From contig NC_081407.1 of NCBI RefSeq assembly GCF_030272615.1, positions 153,905,048 to 153,969,047 of the forward strand: a DNA stretch of 64,000 nucleotides, read 5' to 3'. Under the pieces are notes generated by a model that had not been told where the DNA came from, did no database searches, and was given only the letters and a program-made list of their open reading frames with translations. The stretch is from Cryptomeria japonica (lineage: Eukaryota > Streptophyta > Pinopsida > Cupressales > Cupressaceae). Positions within the stretch are counted from its first letter, which is position 1. Each line of letters begins with the position of its first letter. Made by a program: the position numbers and the translations under genes. This document shows, in pieces, positions 34,168 to 45,659 of this stretch.

Positions 34168-37100
34168 TCAACCTTGTAGCTGGGTGGTTATAATTTGAAA
34201 AAGATCTCCCAAAATCAAGTTTATACTATCCATAAACTTCTTGCTATCCTTTATTTCTATTTCCATTCTCTTCACTATACCGGTGAGATGCTGTAAATGC
34301 TCTGCCGGTGTTTTGCTGCCCTGTATTAGTGCCTCAGAAATTTCCTTCCGCAGAGATGCTAGATAGTCCAATCTTGGACTTAGTTTTGATCTCAAATGTT
34401 TTTCCTTATTATTCTTTCTTTCTCTCTTTCCAATTTAAGTAGTTCTTCCTCAAAATTTGTTATCTTCTCCTCAAAAACTGATAGTGTATCAGGTGAGTTG
34501 ACAAAACTATTTGCAAGTTTATTGATCTCATCCTGTACCTTGCTCATTTTCTTGTCAATATCTATAGTCAAAAAGTTTGTTTTATAGATATCTTTGTACA
34601 AATTTTTGTACTCTTTCAACAAATTACATAATTCCGGTAGAAGTGTGTCAAAATCTCTATTACACTTCTTTATTTGCTCATCAAAGAATTTATGTTTTTC
34701 AACTTCTACTTTATCCTTCACTGACTCTTCTTTTATTTTCTCAATGTTTTCTGAGATATATTTACACAGTGTATCCAATTGTCCTAAAGAATCTTTGTTA
34801 TCTATATTACAGTTAGGAGCAATTACCTTCAAAATTGGTATGGTATCATCAATTGCTTTGTAAGCCTGTGAGTTGCAGTCGGTTATTTTCTTGATAGAAT
34901 CAAGTGGTACCTCAGTCACATTGGTTGATTTGAAGCTTGATGATGAATCAATAATCTAAGTACCGGTGGAAGTAACCAAGCTTGTTTTGACCTCTGGTAG
35001 GTCTGTTTGTGTTTGCATTTCTTTAAGCAATGGTTTTCCAACTTCATTGGTTGCCGGTGGCACTGTTTCTTTATGTACCTGTTCTGGTTGTTGTTGTTTT
35101 GGAGCCTTTAGCTCTATTTGTTTCTCTGTATGTTTCATTGCCTCAGTCTGTGTCTTAGTCTCTACCTTTTTCTTTTTATCTTCTGCCGGTTTATTAGTTT
35201 CCTCAGTCACCGGAGGCTCACTAGCCATATCTGTCTTTTCTATTTTATCTTTGTCTACTACTATGTTGATCTTCTGAGTATCAACATCCACAGTATATAG
35301 GACTTCAGGATTAGGATTATTATCCTCTACATCCATACTCTCAGCTGTCGGTTGATCTTCAGTAGTTGTTGATTTTACCGATGGAGTAATCAAAGGAGGT
35401 GGGGGTAAGTTGTCTCTAACCTTGATACTAGGTGGTCCACCAACTTTTCCTTTCCCCTTGTCTCTATCTTTCTGATAAAATTTTATGGGTTTGGGGTTCC
35501 TGTACTCTTCTTTTTTTTCTTTCTCAACCAAGAATATATCCCATCCATTTTCTGTTTCCTCTGTTACCTCATTAACTCTTCCTACCATTAAGGCAACATG
35601 CCAGTGTGCAGTAGAAAATACTGTCCGGTTGGCTTGAGCAATTAGGTCATCAATTTCTTGTGGAGAGTTTACTAGATATACAACAAGTAACTTTTCAATT
35701 TTTATTTTCTTATCCAATTCTATCACTGCTTGTCTTCTTGCCTCTAGTCTTTTGAATTATTCATTTGGTATTTCATTGACTACTTCCATCAAAAACTTCT
35801 TGTACATATCCATGTGCAATTTAACACTATTTTCAACTTGCTCTTTTTCATCAGCTGTTAGAGTGTCGTATATTTTCTCTATATTCTTCAGTTTACCTTC
35901 CTCTGTGATTTCATTTAGCAGTATATCAAGAGGGGCCAAGTCTTTGTTTGTCCTTTTCTTCTTCTTAGGTGCCAGTTTCTTCTTTAGTGTGGCCTTTCTT
36001 ACCAGAGATCTCACTGCTTGTTGCTTTTACCTTGTCCTCCTAGGTGAGGGTGTGGTTGCCAGTGAGGGATCTCTTTTTCTTACAACTCTTTTGAAAGTTG
36101 CAGACATGTCACTTCCTGAAGAAGTTCCTACCTGTGATAGGTGAGTTTCAGGCTGTGGAGCTGCTAACTCATCCTCTGTTATGCCAGTTTTCTTCAATAC
36201 ATCTTCTTTGATGGCTTTTGCTTGTCTGGACCCTTTCCTTACAATTGCCTCAACCTTTTTCACCCTTTTCTTTGATTGAATTTGTCTTTGAATATTTTCT
36301 GCACTGCCAAATATTTCTTCCTTAGGTTCTCTGGGGGCTTCCAGAAGTGCTTTAGCATATGTTTCAACTATGTGATCATTGGTTTCATAGCCCATCTCGG
36401 TTACCCAAACTATCCTTGGGATGACCGCTTCCATCCAGATTTCATCTTTCTTGATGACAAAGCATATTTCATCTTTGTATTTGTCTACAATCTTCTATGA
36501 TAACCTTACTCTTTTCTTCATTTTGGTCTTTAATGCTTGAAAGAAGTCATTAATATTGTTTTCCTTGTTCTCACCCATGTTATTGAATAGTTCTGTTAAT
36601 TGTTTGCCTGCCGGTATGTCATAACCAAGTTCTTTGTAACCTATACTAGGAACCTGTTTTGTTATATGTAGCATTAGGCATACTAACAAATTTCCAAATT
36701 TGAAAGTTCCTTTCTTGTCCTTCTTGATCTTTCCAAGGTTGTCAATTAATTCATCCTTTAACCACTCACATATATCAATTTTTACATTGTCTGAGACCAT
36801 ATCATAAGCGCTCTTAATGCATAAACTTGAAACTAAATTGAGTCTATTAGCATGAGTAGCTTTATACCCTAATATCATACTGATGATTCTCACATTGATA
36901 TCTGTTACATCATTAACTCTTAGAGACCTCTTGTTGAATGTTGCACTAGTTAGGTTTATAACTAGGTCATTGGAAACCTTCTTGATTTTATCTGGTCTTT
37001 TATTGGTGGTCGGTAACCCTATGACAACTTTCATAGCTTCCTTGGTGATCTTGTGGATTGCATCTAACCAGAAAAACTCTCCATGTACCCTGCTTAAGAC

Positions 37101-37436
37101 TATCCTAATCACATCCTTTGGAAATTCAGGAATGCTAAGGATCTCTGTAAATCCTAGGGTCTCAATGATCTTGTGTTCATCCTTTATATTGCTGGTATTA
37201 TCACATATCACAGTTTTATACATGGTTTTAATTTTCTCATCTCCTAATTCCTCATAGTGGATGTACATTCTGGGGTCTTCAGCATACACAACTCCTTTAG
37301 GAATTTGAGAAAAAGAACCTAAGGTATCATCCTTCTTTGCTATCTTAGGAACTAACTAAAATACGGGCCTAGGTCTTTTTATTACTTCAACAACAGTAGG
37401 GTTCGCTATATATTCAGTTGCAGAGGTGGTTGCCAT
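34168..37436 (-). pseudogene. element B ORF2: conserved accessory protein (~1,090 codons)
   Basis: It starts ATGGCAACCACCTCTGCAAC at 37436. One frame runs 3 kb to 34392 with five stops, all TAG or TAA (37358, 36497, 36029, 35759, 34958), then a frameshift near 34395. Residue positions: NPTVVEV ~12; LSRVHGEFFWLD ~116; ITKEAMKVVIGLP ~130; ILGYKATHANRLN ~188; CEWLKDELIDNLGKIKKDKK ~223; FKFGNLLVCL ~245; DEICFVIKKDEIWMEAVIPR ~322-341; a Lys-rich linker; a Pro/Thr/Lys-rich middle; a C-terminal coiled coil. There is no enzyme motif. Homologous to ORF2 of A, C, D and E. The N-terminal domain resembles putative plant transposon proteins. Function unknown. Confidence 0.82.
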
Positions 37437-37774
37437 GATTAAATACCTTTTACTGCCTTGGATGGATGATTTCTTCGAGTGTTCTTGCTTCTTGCTTGAA
37501 ATGCCTTAGCTTAGAATCTTCGCGCTCTTCGAAAATTTGAAATCTCGGTGAAATGAAATGGAGCCAAAACCTTAAATTTATAGTCGTTTCACCATCTACC
37601 ACATTAATTGCATGCCGGTTAAGTATTCACTTAACATTGTTTGCTGGTAATAAGTAATTTCCAACTTCTTATCTCTAACCGAGGGAATAATAGCACATGT
37701 ATCAATAGATTGCCAAACCCTCAAGGAAATTTTCTTCAATTAGATGAAGAACTTTCTGCTGGTGGAGCACTACT
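37437..37774 (-). promoter_or_regulatory. element B ORF1-ORF2 leader with TATA box
   Basis: On the minus strand, TATAAATTTAAG (37582-37571) lies 146 bp before the ORF2 ATG, and AGGTATTTAATC immediately precedes that ATG. The same arrangement occurs in E. It suggests a separate promoter and leader for ORF2. Confidence 0.5.
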
Positions 37775-38889
37775 CTATCCTTCTGGTGAAGCATCACTCT
37801 GTTCTGCCGGTGAAGTATTGGTTTGTTCTACCGGTGGAGGAGTATTCCCAATATTTAGATTAGCTTTTCTAATCCATTGTTTTGAGAATTCTTGCTTAAC
37901 TTCAACTTTTTCTTTACCTTTCAAGCTAGAACTTTTGTTGTCTACCGATGTTCCTTTACTTCTACAGAATTTAGCAATATGCCCAATCTTGTTACATGCA
38001 TAACAAGTTACATTATTCTTCTGAATAGCTTTCCCATAACCTATGCCGGTTTGTGTTCTGCATTGATTGGATAAGTGTCCAAATCTTCCACAAACATAAC
38101 ATCTCACATTCATTATGCAGTTTTCAGAGTTGTGACCAACTTTGTTGCATTTAGAACATTGACCGGTGGGTGTGTTGATATTTTGATAATTTCTAGATCT
38201 ACATTCATTTGCTCTATGACCATACTTATTATAGTTAAAGCATTTACCATTGAATTTATAAGCATTAGGTTGTCTTACCGGTTTGTTGTGATCCTGAGTA
38301 TTTGCAGTACCAGAGCTTTCACCAATTCAAAGCCAATTCCAAAAGTGTCACCTTTAGGTTTTTGATTCTTCAGCAAGGTGCCAAGTTCCTCTGAGCTTTT
38401 CTTGAATTTTTCTTTGTGTTGATTTGGAGTTTCTAGTTCTCTTTCTAAGACTTCTTTTTGTCTCATCAGTTCATTTGAGTCATTCTGAGTATGCATCAGA
38501 TCTGTCTTCAACATGTCATTTTCATAGCTAAGTCTTGTGTTCTCATTTGCTGCATCACTTAGTCTTTTGGTCAATTCTTCTTCATTTTTCTTCCTATCCT
38601 CAATCTCTTTGCAAAATCTCATAGTCATATCCTGCATTTCATTTTTTGTTATCATGATCTCTTGTTTCAACTTGCTTATCATATCATTAAGTGATTCCTT
38701 TTCATCATTCTCATTTTGCAATTTTTCACAAAGTTCTCTTCTCTTATTTCTTGCAACAATAAAATTTTCTTGAAGTGCCTGAATGATGTCCTAAGCTGCT
38801 CTTAAATCATCTTCTAATTTGATATTTTTCAACTTTTCTGCATCATAGTCTGTAAGAGCTCCGTCCAGTTGCTTCATCAGATTTTCCAT
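37775..38889 (-). pseudogene. element B ORF1: coiled-coil, four-knuckle Gag-like protein
   Basis: It starts MENLMKQLDGALTDYDAEKL at 38889. A TAG at 38793 replaces a likely Gln. The coiled coil continues (DMISKLKQEIMITKNEMQDM and on to SSEELGTLL, 38721-38380). A frameshift near 38325 leads into GESSGTANTQDHN and then zinc knuckles CFNYNKYGHRANEC (second Cys replaced by Tyr), CSKCNKVGHNSENC, CYVCGRFGHLSNQC and CYACNKIGHIAKFC. The tail is Pro/Thr-rich and ends near 37775. It would bind element RNA; the coiled coil could drive assembly (inference). Confidence 0.82.
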
Positions 38890-38945
38890 CTTTACCGGTG
38901 TCAAGATCTTCCTCAAGCTATTAGGCTTTTGAAAATAGAGGACCA

Positions 38946-38958
38946 AGCTCTGATACCA
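38946..38958 (-). promoter_or_regulatory. element B primer-binding site
   Basis: The minus strand reads TGGTATCAGAGCT, 2 bp from the 5' LTR. Confidence 0.92.
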
Positions 38959-38960
38959 AT

Positions 38961-39754
38961 TGTTAGGGATCCCACAGATATTGAGAGGAGGGGGGGGGGG
39001 GGGTGAATCAGTAACTAACTGGTGATTAGAATTTCTTAACTTAAAACATGCAAAACATAATATAATAGTGTACCGGTATACAAGAAATAATGCAATAAAC
39101 AGAATCAAGAACATCCACATGAAAAGAACACCATAACACAAGATTTTAACAAGGAAACTCGGTGTGGGAAAAACCTCGATGGGATTTGTGACCCACAATA
39201 TTCACTCATTGGCCAATAAGAGAATATTACTTACAATAGTGGCCTGCACATGCAGGAAGGCCAATTGCCTAGAGCTCACTACTTAATGGGAAGTCTCACT
39301 GACTTACAATAAGGATTATACAAATCCAATATCTTGTACTGCTTTATAATAGCATCTTCTATGCCAGATTCAGTATTGGTTCCTGCTCTATTCTTTACAT
39401 ATTCCCCTTGACCTATATTTTGCACAATAGGTCTGCCTAATATTTTCTTATATGCTTCTACTCATCATCCAAAATGTCTACAATGATCTCTTTTATATAT
39501 AAGAGTCATTTTACAATTTGCCAAGTCGACTTACACATTTTTACAATAATAAACAAAATAAAATCCCGTCGGCCTCTGTGCCGGTATACTTCCTTTCTTC
39601 TGTGCTGGTGCCGGTGTCCTGAGTGTTGGTGTAGAGTGTGAACTGCTGATGCCGATATAATGCCTTTGCCGGTGCAATAAGATTGCAAGGTTGCCATCAA
39701 TGACAAAACCTTCAATCACATACAATGTCTCATTGGAGTGTGCATATGCCAACA
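38961..39754 (-). repeat. element B 5' LTR (794 bp)
   Basis: TGTTAGGGATCCC...GCCAACA. It has a 14-G run at 38990-39003 and a minus-strand TATA box (TATATATAAAAGAG) at about 39488-39501, which would drive the element transcript. Confidence 0.93.
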
Positions 39755-39759
39755 AATAG

Positions 39760-40405
39760 TTTATATATTCTTGTCTCTACATGGTGGGGAAATAATAGTT
39801 TTTCAATATTTCCTTCTTTTTTTTCCAAGGATTCACTTTTTTTTGTCATCGATTATATCTTTCATAACTTGATATTCTTTCTTGTATATACTTGTTTGTC
39901 CTTCATGTGAATTTACTTTTTACTTGGACATGTGTATTCCTTGATTATGACCTCTTCCTTTCTTGAAAATGTATGTCTTTTGTGAATGATCTCTCCTCAG
40001 TGATAGAAAGTGTGTAATCCTTCACTAAGAATCCACTTTTTTCTAGAAATAGGGAAGGTTTGTATTTTTGTTCTCCTTCTCCTCTCTTATTGTCAAAGAT
40101 GCCATCCTTATTAAATATATCCTCTCTTTTCAAAGGTAGATATATTTAGGCAAAGGTCTCTTCCTCCTTTGATAGTCATGTATTCTAAGAAAGGATCCCT
40201 TTACACTTGTTGCAAGATATCTCTTTTACAATTATCTCTTCCTTGCTTAAAGAAACTAGGCCTGTACAAGGATCTTTATTCCTATCTTGGAATGCACACA
40301 TTTTTGGTTAAAGGGAATCTCCTTGGTGTTGTAGGTGTTTATCATTTTTTTCTATCTACCTTAAGATATCAACATGGTAGTACATTGACATCTTAAGGGG
40401 GGATA
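39760..40405 (+). other. probable 3' part of element H with polypurine tract
   Basis: T-rich sequence without open frames ends in TTAAGGGGGGATA (40393-40405) followed by TGAGGCC. This looks like a polypurine tract and LTR start, but no second LTR copy could be matched. Confidence 0.35.
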
Positions 40406-40723
40406 TGAGGCCTCCTTTTTTATTGTGGTAATTTGTTGAGTACTCTCGAAGTGGTAGTGTTGTGTTACATAATGCCCCTTGAGCTGTAGTTTTTACCTTC
40501 ATAGGTGTTGATTATTGTTGTCATTTGTTCTTGGCGTGATCGTAGTACCCATTTTACAATAGAGTTTTTTAGATTGCCTTGCAAACATAGGGCTTTGTTT
40601 GGTAATATTTGTGTGTGCATGTTCCAACACCCATTTTGTAGTAGAGTTTTCAAATCATTTAGTAAACATGAGGTTTTGCTTTGTAATCTTTCATAACATG
40701 CATCACCTAGCATAAAACAACTT
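40406..40723. other. possible element H 3' LTR fragment
   Basis: It begins TGAGGCCTCC after the polypurine tract and contains no gene. The C/D tandem starts at 40724. Confidence 0.25.
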
Positions 40724-42184
40724 TGTTGGCAAGAGATACTATTTAGATCATTTGGGGTTGTCATTGATGGCAACTCTAGTCAGAGATCCTATCCGTAGAA
40801 TGTGATCTGATCCTGCCGAAAGTCAGAATGAAGATTTGGTTAAGTCTGGTGAAATGGAATAGTGCATCCGACAGAATGCAATTTTTTGGTTGGGATTTCA
40901 TTTTGATTGAATATTTTGTGTTTCATAGCTAGAGGAACATAGTTAGATATCTAGACTACCTTATTCTAGAATCTTAGCCTCTGGTGATGATTATCGTGTG
41001 AGATAGAAGATCCGATGTACATGTTTTTGGGTTGAACAATGTGGTATGGACATCTTGGATAGTTGATCATTGTACGAAATTGATGGAGTAATTTTGGTGA
41101 TTGTTTTTTGTGATTGAGGATGTTTAGCCAATATTTGGGAAGCGTTTGGACAAATCTTTTGGGTCCGCATATGCATTGGAGTTTGGATTGAGCCAACTAT
41201 GTATGCACATTTCAGTATTTGGATAGTGTCTTGAAGTTGACATGTAGAAGACCTAATTTCATGTTGTGGATATATAAGACTAATGGATATGATCATTTTT
41301 TATATCGGCGTGTGCGAAAAGTGTTTGTGATCAATTGTGCCCAGTTTCACATGCGCAATTGAAGGATTTGTGCTCTGAAATATTGCAGATCAACAGAACA
41401 GTGCAGTGTAGTAGAGCATCATATAATTAAGTGTTTTGTTCTCAACCAGAACTATACCTTGGCATTTGTAGATGCTATTATTTAGTTCAGACATTCCAAT
41501 TATCTTTTGTAAAATATATTGTAAGACATCGAGTCTTCTTAGGGTTGTAGCCCTTGATATTTTGAGCAATGAGCTCTATTTAGTGTGCCTAAATGCATGC
41601 ACATTCCCAATGTAATATTTTAATACTTCTGTAGAGTATATTTATATTTAATCAGAGATCATATGAAGAATACATGGGTTAAGAAGAGTAATTCAGATGC
41701 AAGAAATGGATCCACACCCGAATTCGGTGCTGGAAATTCCTCTGGGAATTGAATTAAGGCCTCTGGCCCAGGGGAGTTTTCATGAAAATCTTATGCACCC
41801 CCTGTAGCAGATGGTACTTGAATCCGACAGGTTGGAAAATATTGTGTTAGGGTATTGTATATGATGAGAGATGATCTCCAAAATAATATATGCAATAATG
41901 AAGGTTTGCAGATGATTCCTTGTGAGCTATCTCTAAAAGTTGAGTATCCGAAAGTTTAAGGCTAAACACATTTAATGCACCCTAAAAGTTAGATAAGAGA
42001 ATAATAAAAAGCTATTTTACCTTTCAATCTTCACTTTACATTAGAAGAAGAAGAGATCACTCCACGAGAAGATTAACTAAGAGAACGAAGCGTGAAAGAG
42101 ATTTCTCAAACGAAAACCTAATCCGGTGGTCAAGGTATTTTTTTTCCGTGAAACCTTTCATGTTTGAAGTTCAAAATTTCTGAA
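40724..42184 (+). repeat. C unit LTR and leader (boundary unresolved)
   Basis: LTR start TGTTGGCAAGAGATACT. The sequence matches 45660-47088 throughout, so the LTR/internal boundary cannot be read from the comparison, and no TGGTATCAGAGC-like PBS was found. The last ~190 bp resemble an ORF2 leader (ATAATAAAAAGC near 42001; AAGGTATTTT before the ATG). Confidence 0.7.
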
Positions 42185-45100
42185 ATGGCTTCTTCTAGAA
42201 CTGCAACCCCACTAGTCATAGATATCGCTGAGAGAGATCAATGAAATTTTAAGAAGCCCCCATCTATCTCCATAGAAGATGATCCAAAGAGTGCATTTTC
42301 ATCGGTTCCACACAGTATTTTGCACATCAAGGATACTAGGGTTTACATGCGCTACAACATCTAGGAGTTGGGAAGCTCCTATATGTTGAATCTCTACAAC
42401 AAGTAGTTGATTGATGGAAATTTCAGGCTAAAACCAGAATTCCTTGTGTTGGAGGATAAGGGTTTTGTTTAGTTTGGAAAATTTCCAATGTTTGATGAAA
42501 TCGAGTGGGTCCAGGTATCTGCTTAGCTGAATGCATGATGAGTTCATGTGGTTAAACAAGCCTTCCAAGATCACCAAAAATTCTATTAGGGTCGTAACAA
42601 GGTTATGTTCATCTGGTGAGATGCTCTCATTGAAGTCGGTGAAAAACTAGATTGTCACAGACACAACCAGTTCAAGGATTGACAAAGGATCCATGATAAG
42701 AAATGACATTTTGGAGTATGATGTCATATTTGCTTCAATGGCAATCAGATATAAGATTTACTATTTCAATAGAGAGAACTCTGTATCCAGAACAACAATA
42801 TATGCAACTTATGAGCTGATATGGGAGTATAAGAAGTATGACCAATGTGAGTTCCTCTAGAGTGAGCTAATAAAGGATTTGGCTAAAATCAAGCAAGACA
42901 AGAAACATCTGTTCAAGTACGGAACTCTGATTCTATGTTTGTTCTTCTACTTCATGAATGAAGTTTTGGGAGTTGGACAAGTCCAATGGGCTTATTGCAG
43001 ACCTACAAGAGTGCAAATTAGAGAACTGTTATACAATGTCGGTGATACTAAGGCCCGAAAAATTTGTTTCATGGGGTTATTTCAAGAATTTTTAGAGTAA
43101 GATGCATGAAAGGGAGAGAATCCCTAAATCAGTAGTTGAGAAATATCAAGTCACCACTTGTTTTATGGTAGATACCAATGAATGTCTAATGGAAGCAGTT
43201 GAGCCCAGAACTGTATGGATCATGCCCATGAGGTATGAGGTAGATGAGAAAATATTGGATCTATATGGTGAACATTTATTAGAAAACTCGGTAGATCCCT
43301 CTGAGGAGAGATTTGGAACCTATGCAGAGAAGAGCCTGAAACTACACGAGTAATTTAAGAAGCCAAAAATTAGAGAAAAGTGAGAAAGGAAGTAGACAGA
43401 TATAGAAAGAGGATTGGGATCTCTAAAGAGGTTGCCTAGGAACCAAGGACAAGGAACATCCTATCTAGAGAGGAGCCTATCAAGAAGGATAAAATGGAAG
43501 TCTTTTCTCCCAAGCCAAAGAAAACTAGGAGCTTTGCACCCTCCTCCAGATTTGTTAAGTCAATAAAATCTCCAGCCAAGTCATCTGGTGGTGAATAAAA
43601 GAAGAAGAAAGTATTATTTGTGATGGTAAAGGATGATGAGGACACCAAGTTCAATGAAGAAGTGAAGGAAATCAATAAAAAGGACACCAAGGCATCCAGA
43701 GTCAGTAAGGACAATCCCTTAGGCGGTGAGAAGGCCAACAAGAAGGAAAAGACTGAATCTGAGCAATCCGATATGTCAGTTGGAGATGTGGAGAAAGTAG
43801 TCCCTATTCATGGTAATATTAAAGCACTCTTTGAATTTTATGATAAGTGCGACAAGATACTTGGAGGACTCTAGAAGAAGCCACTATCAAGTATTTGAAT
43901 AAATTCAATAGGGCTCTTGTAGAGATAATGCTAGAAATTCCTAAAAATTTATATGATGTCCTGAAAATGAGGAGAGTAAATGGTCAAGCTAAGGGTGAAA
44001 GATTAAGAGAGATTATCTTGGTTAATATATGTTTAGTAATATGGAAGGAAGAAAGTAATAGAATTCTTAAAGAAGCCAAGAAGGAATTCCAAAGAAAAAA
44101 GAGGGTTAATAAGCTCATGATTGGGCAGACTGAAGAAGTCATGAAAGATACAAAGAGGATCTCGAGATTAGTTTTTCTCAAAATCCAATATGAAGTTGTT
44201 CCTAAGAAATCTCATGATGATGCTGCCAAGTTATCTATTTCAAAAACTTAGAGTACTCAATCCCAAGGTGGGTAAACCAAATTAGATATTCCCTCTATTT
44301 TGGGAGTGCAAGGAACATATTCAAAAGTTGAACGAATTGAGGTGAATGCTTCACCTACTTTGGAAGCACCTAAAGATCAACATGTTGAATTAGATGCTCT
44401 GTCAGATCTAGTAGAGAAGAAGATAGATGATGAATCAACATACGTGGATGTAGGTGAGGAATCTCAGAATCCTCCAGTTGACACTGTTGAGACAACTAAG
44501 AAGGATGAAACCCCAATTGAGGGATGCAACGAAGATAGCAGAAGAGAATAAGGTTGAGGTTAAGGAAGAACTTGATTCCAAAGCTAGAGACACTGCTGAG
44601 GATGTCAAGGTGTTTCTTGAGAAGGATAAGCAAATTTTTGATGATCCAACATTGTCACAAGGTATAGTTAACTTGGAATCTCTCTCTCCCATTCAGAAGC
44701 TAAAGATAGCATCACTTGCATAGGCTAAGGCAAGAGAAGAGATATTTAAATCTCACATAGATGATAATGAGCTTGTGAGTCTTGCATCCAGTGTCTTGGA
44801 GAAAATAATGCCTACATTTCAAAAGGATAAATCTAATTCCCCTTTCGGTCAGCTGAAAAGTCTGATTAATTTGGTGAGTACACTTTTTGAGTCATTGGAG
44901 AAGTTAGCTGAGGTGAAAGTCCATAGTGAATTTAATGCTAAGATACTTGTATTAAGAGCATTTAAGATGCATTATCCAAAGGAGGAAATATTTACAAATC
45001 TTATCTATCATTGTCAAAGTTCACTATTGGGAAGAAGTCCAAGGAGCATGAAAATAAATTAGCCAATATGTCTCAGTCATTTGATCCTTTGTCAATTTCT

Positions 45101-45406
45101 TTGCATAGTCAAGAACATTAGGTAATATCCTTACTTGACAAAATCGAGAGTTTGAGCTATGATAGGGAGAAGATTATTGGCAGAGTTGGTGAACTTCGGA
45201 GTCACATCACTCCCAAGTTGGACACTTTGCTCAGTGCCTTGAAGGGTGCTTAGGCTTCTAATGAACCCTCAGATCTTAAATTGGTTGAGATGCAAGCATA
45301 CCTATTTAGTGGTCTTATATTTTTTCTTGAGTGCCTCAAGAAGGGCTGGGATAGCCATCTGGACTCATTGAAAAACACTTTTGTAGATATCTTCAAGTTT
45401 TTGTAA
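42185..45406 (+). pseudogene. C unit ORF2 (decayed)
   Basis: It starts ATGGCTTCTTCTAGAACTGC. Recognisable blocks: SELIKDLAKIKQDKKHLFKY then GTLILCLFFYFMNEVLGVGQ (42870-42990), ERIPKSVVEKYQ and ECLMEAVEPRTVWIMPM with RYEVDEKILDLYGEHLLEN (43102-43290), a charged linker, and a C-terminal segment near 45160-45406 (YDREKIIGRVGELRSHITPK ... VDIFKFL-stop). They lie in the same order as in ORF2 of B. Many stops and frame changes. No ORF1 precedes it. Confidence 0.72.
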
Positions 45407-45492
45407 GCCAGTAAGGTCTATGTATATATGTAGTTTGTATATAAAATTTTAACTTGAATTTTGGCATCCAGATGCCTACCTTTTCCATTGAT

Positions 45493-45659
45493 GTCAAAGG
45501 GGGAGTGTAGGGTTGTGAAAAATGTTGTATTCATCTTAGGGATAGTTCCAAAATTTTGGAATTTTGAGATTTTGAGTTTTGTAGTGTACATATGTTGGCA
45601 TTGATTCCGACACTTAGTTATTTTTCATTCAGTTTTACCATCAATGCCAAAGGGGGAGA
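45493..45659 (+). promoter_or_regulatory. C unit polypurine tracts
   Basis: AAAGGGGGAG near 45497 and AAAGGGGGAGA at 45649-45659, the latter adjoining the middle LTR and in the context CATCAATGCC. Confidence 0.75.

Larger units (their letters stand above)
33171..39754 (-). mobile_element. element B: non-autonomous LTR retrotransposon (6,584 bp)
   Basis: Target duplication AATAG (33166-33170 and 39755-39759) and LTRs of 793 and 794 bp with TGTTAGGGATCCC...ATGCCAACA ends. On the minus strand the order is 5' LTR, PBS, ORF1, leader with TATA box, ORF2, polypurine tracts, 3' LTR. There is no pol domain anywhere. It is the cleanest copy of the family in the window and sits inside old element H. 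Confidence 0.95.

Noticed and set aside
34396-38773. Plus-strand open frames rich in Phe, Ser and Leu across element B
   Set aside because: They mirror the Lys/Glu-rich minus-strand ORF1 and ORF2.
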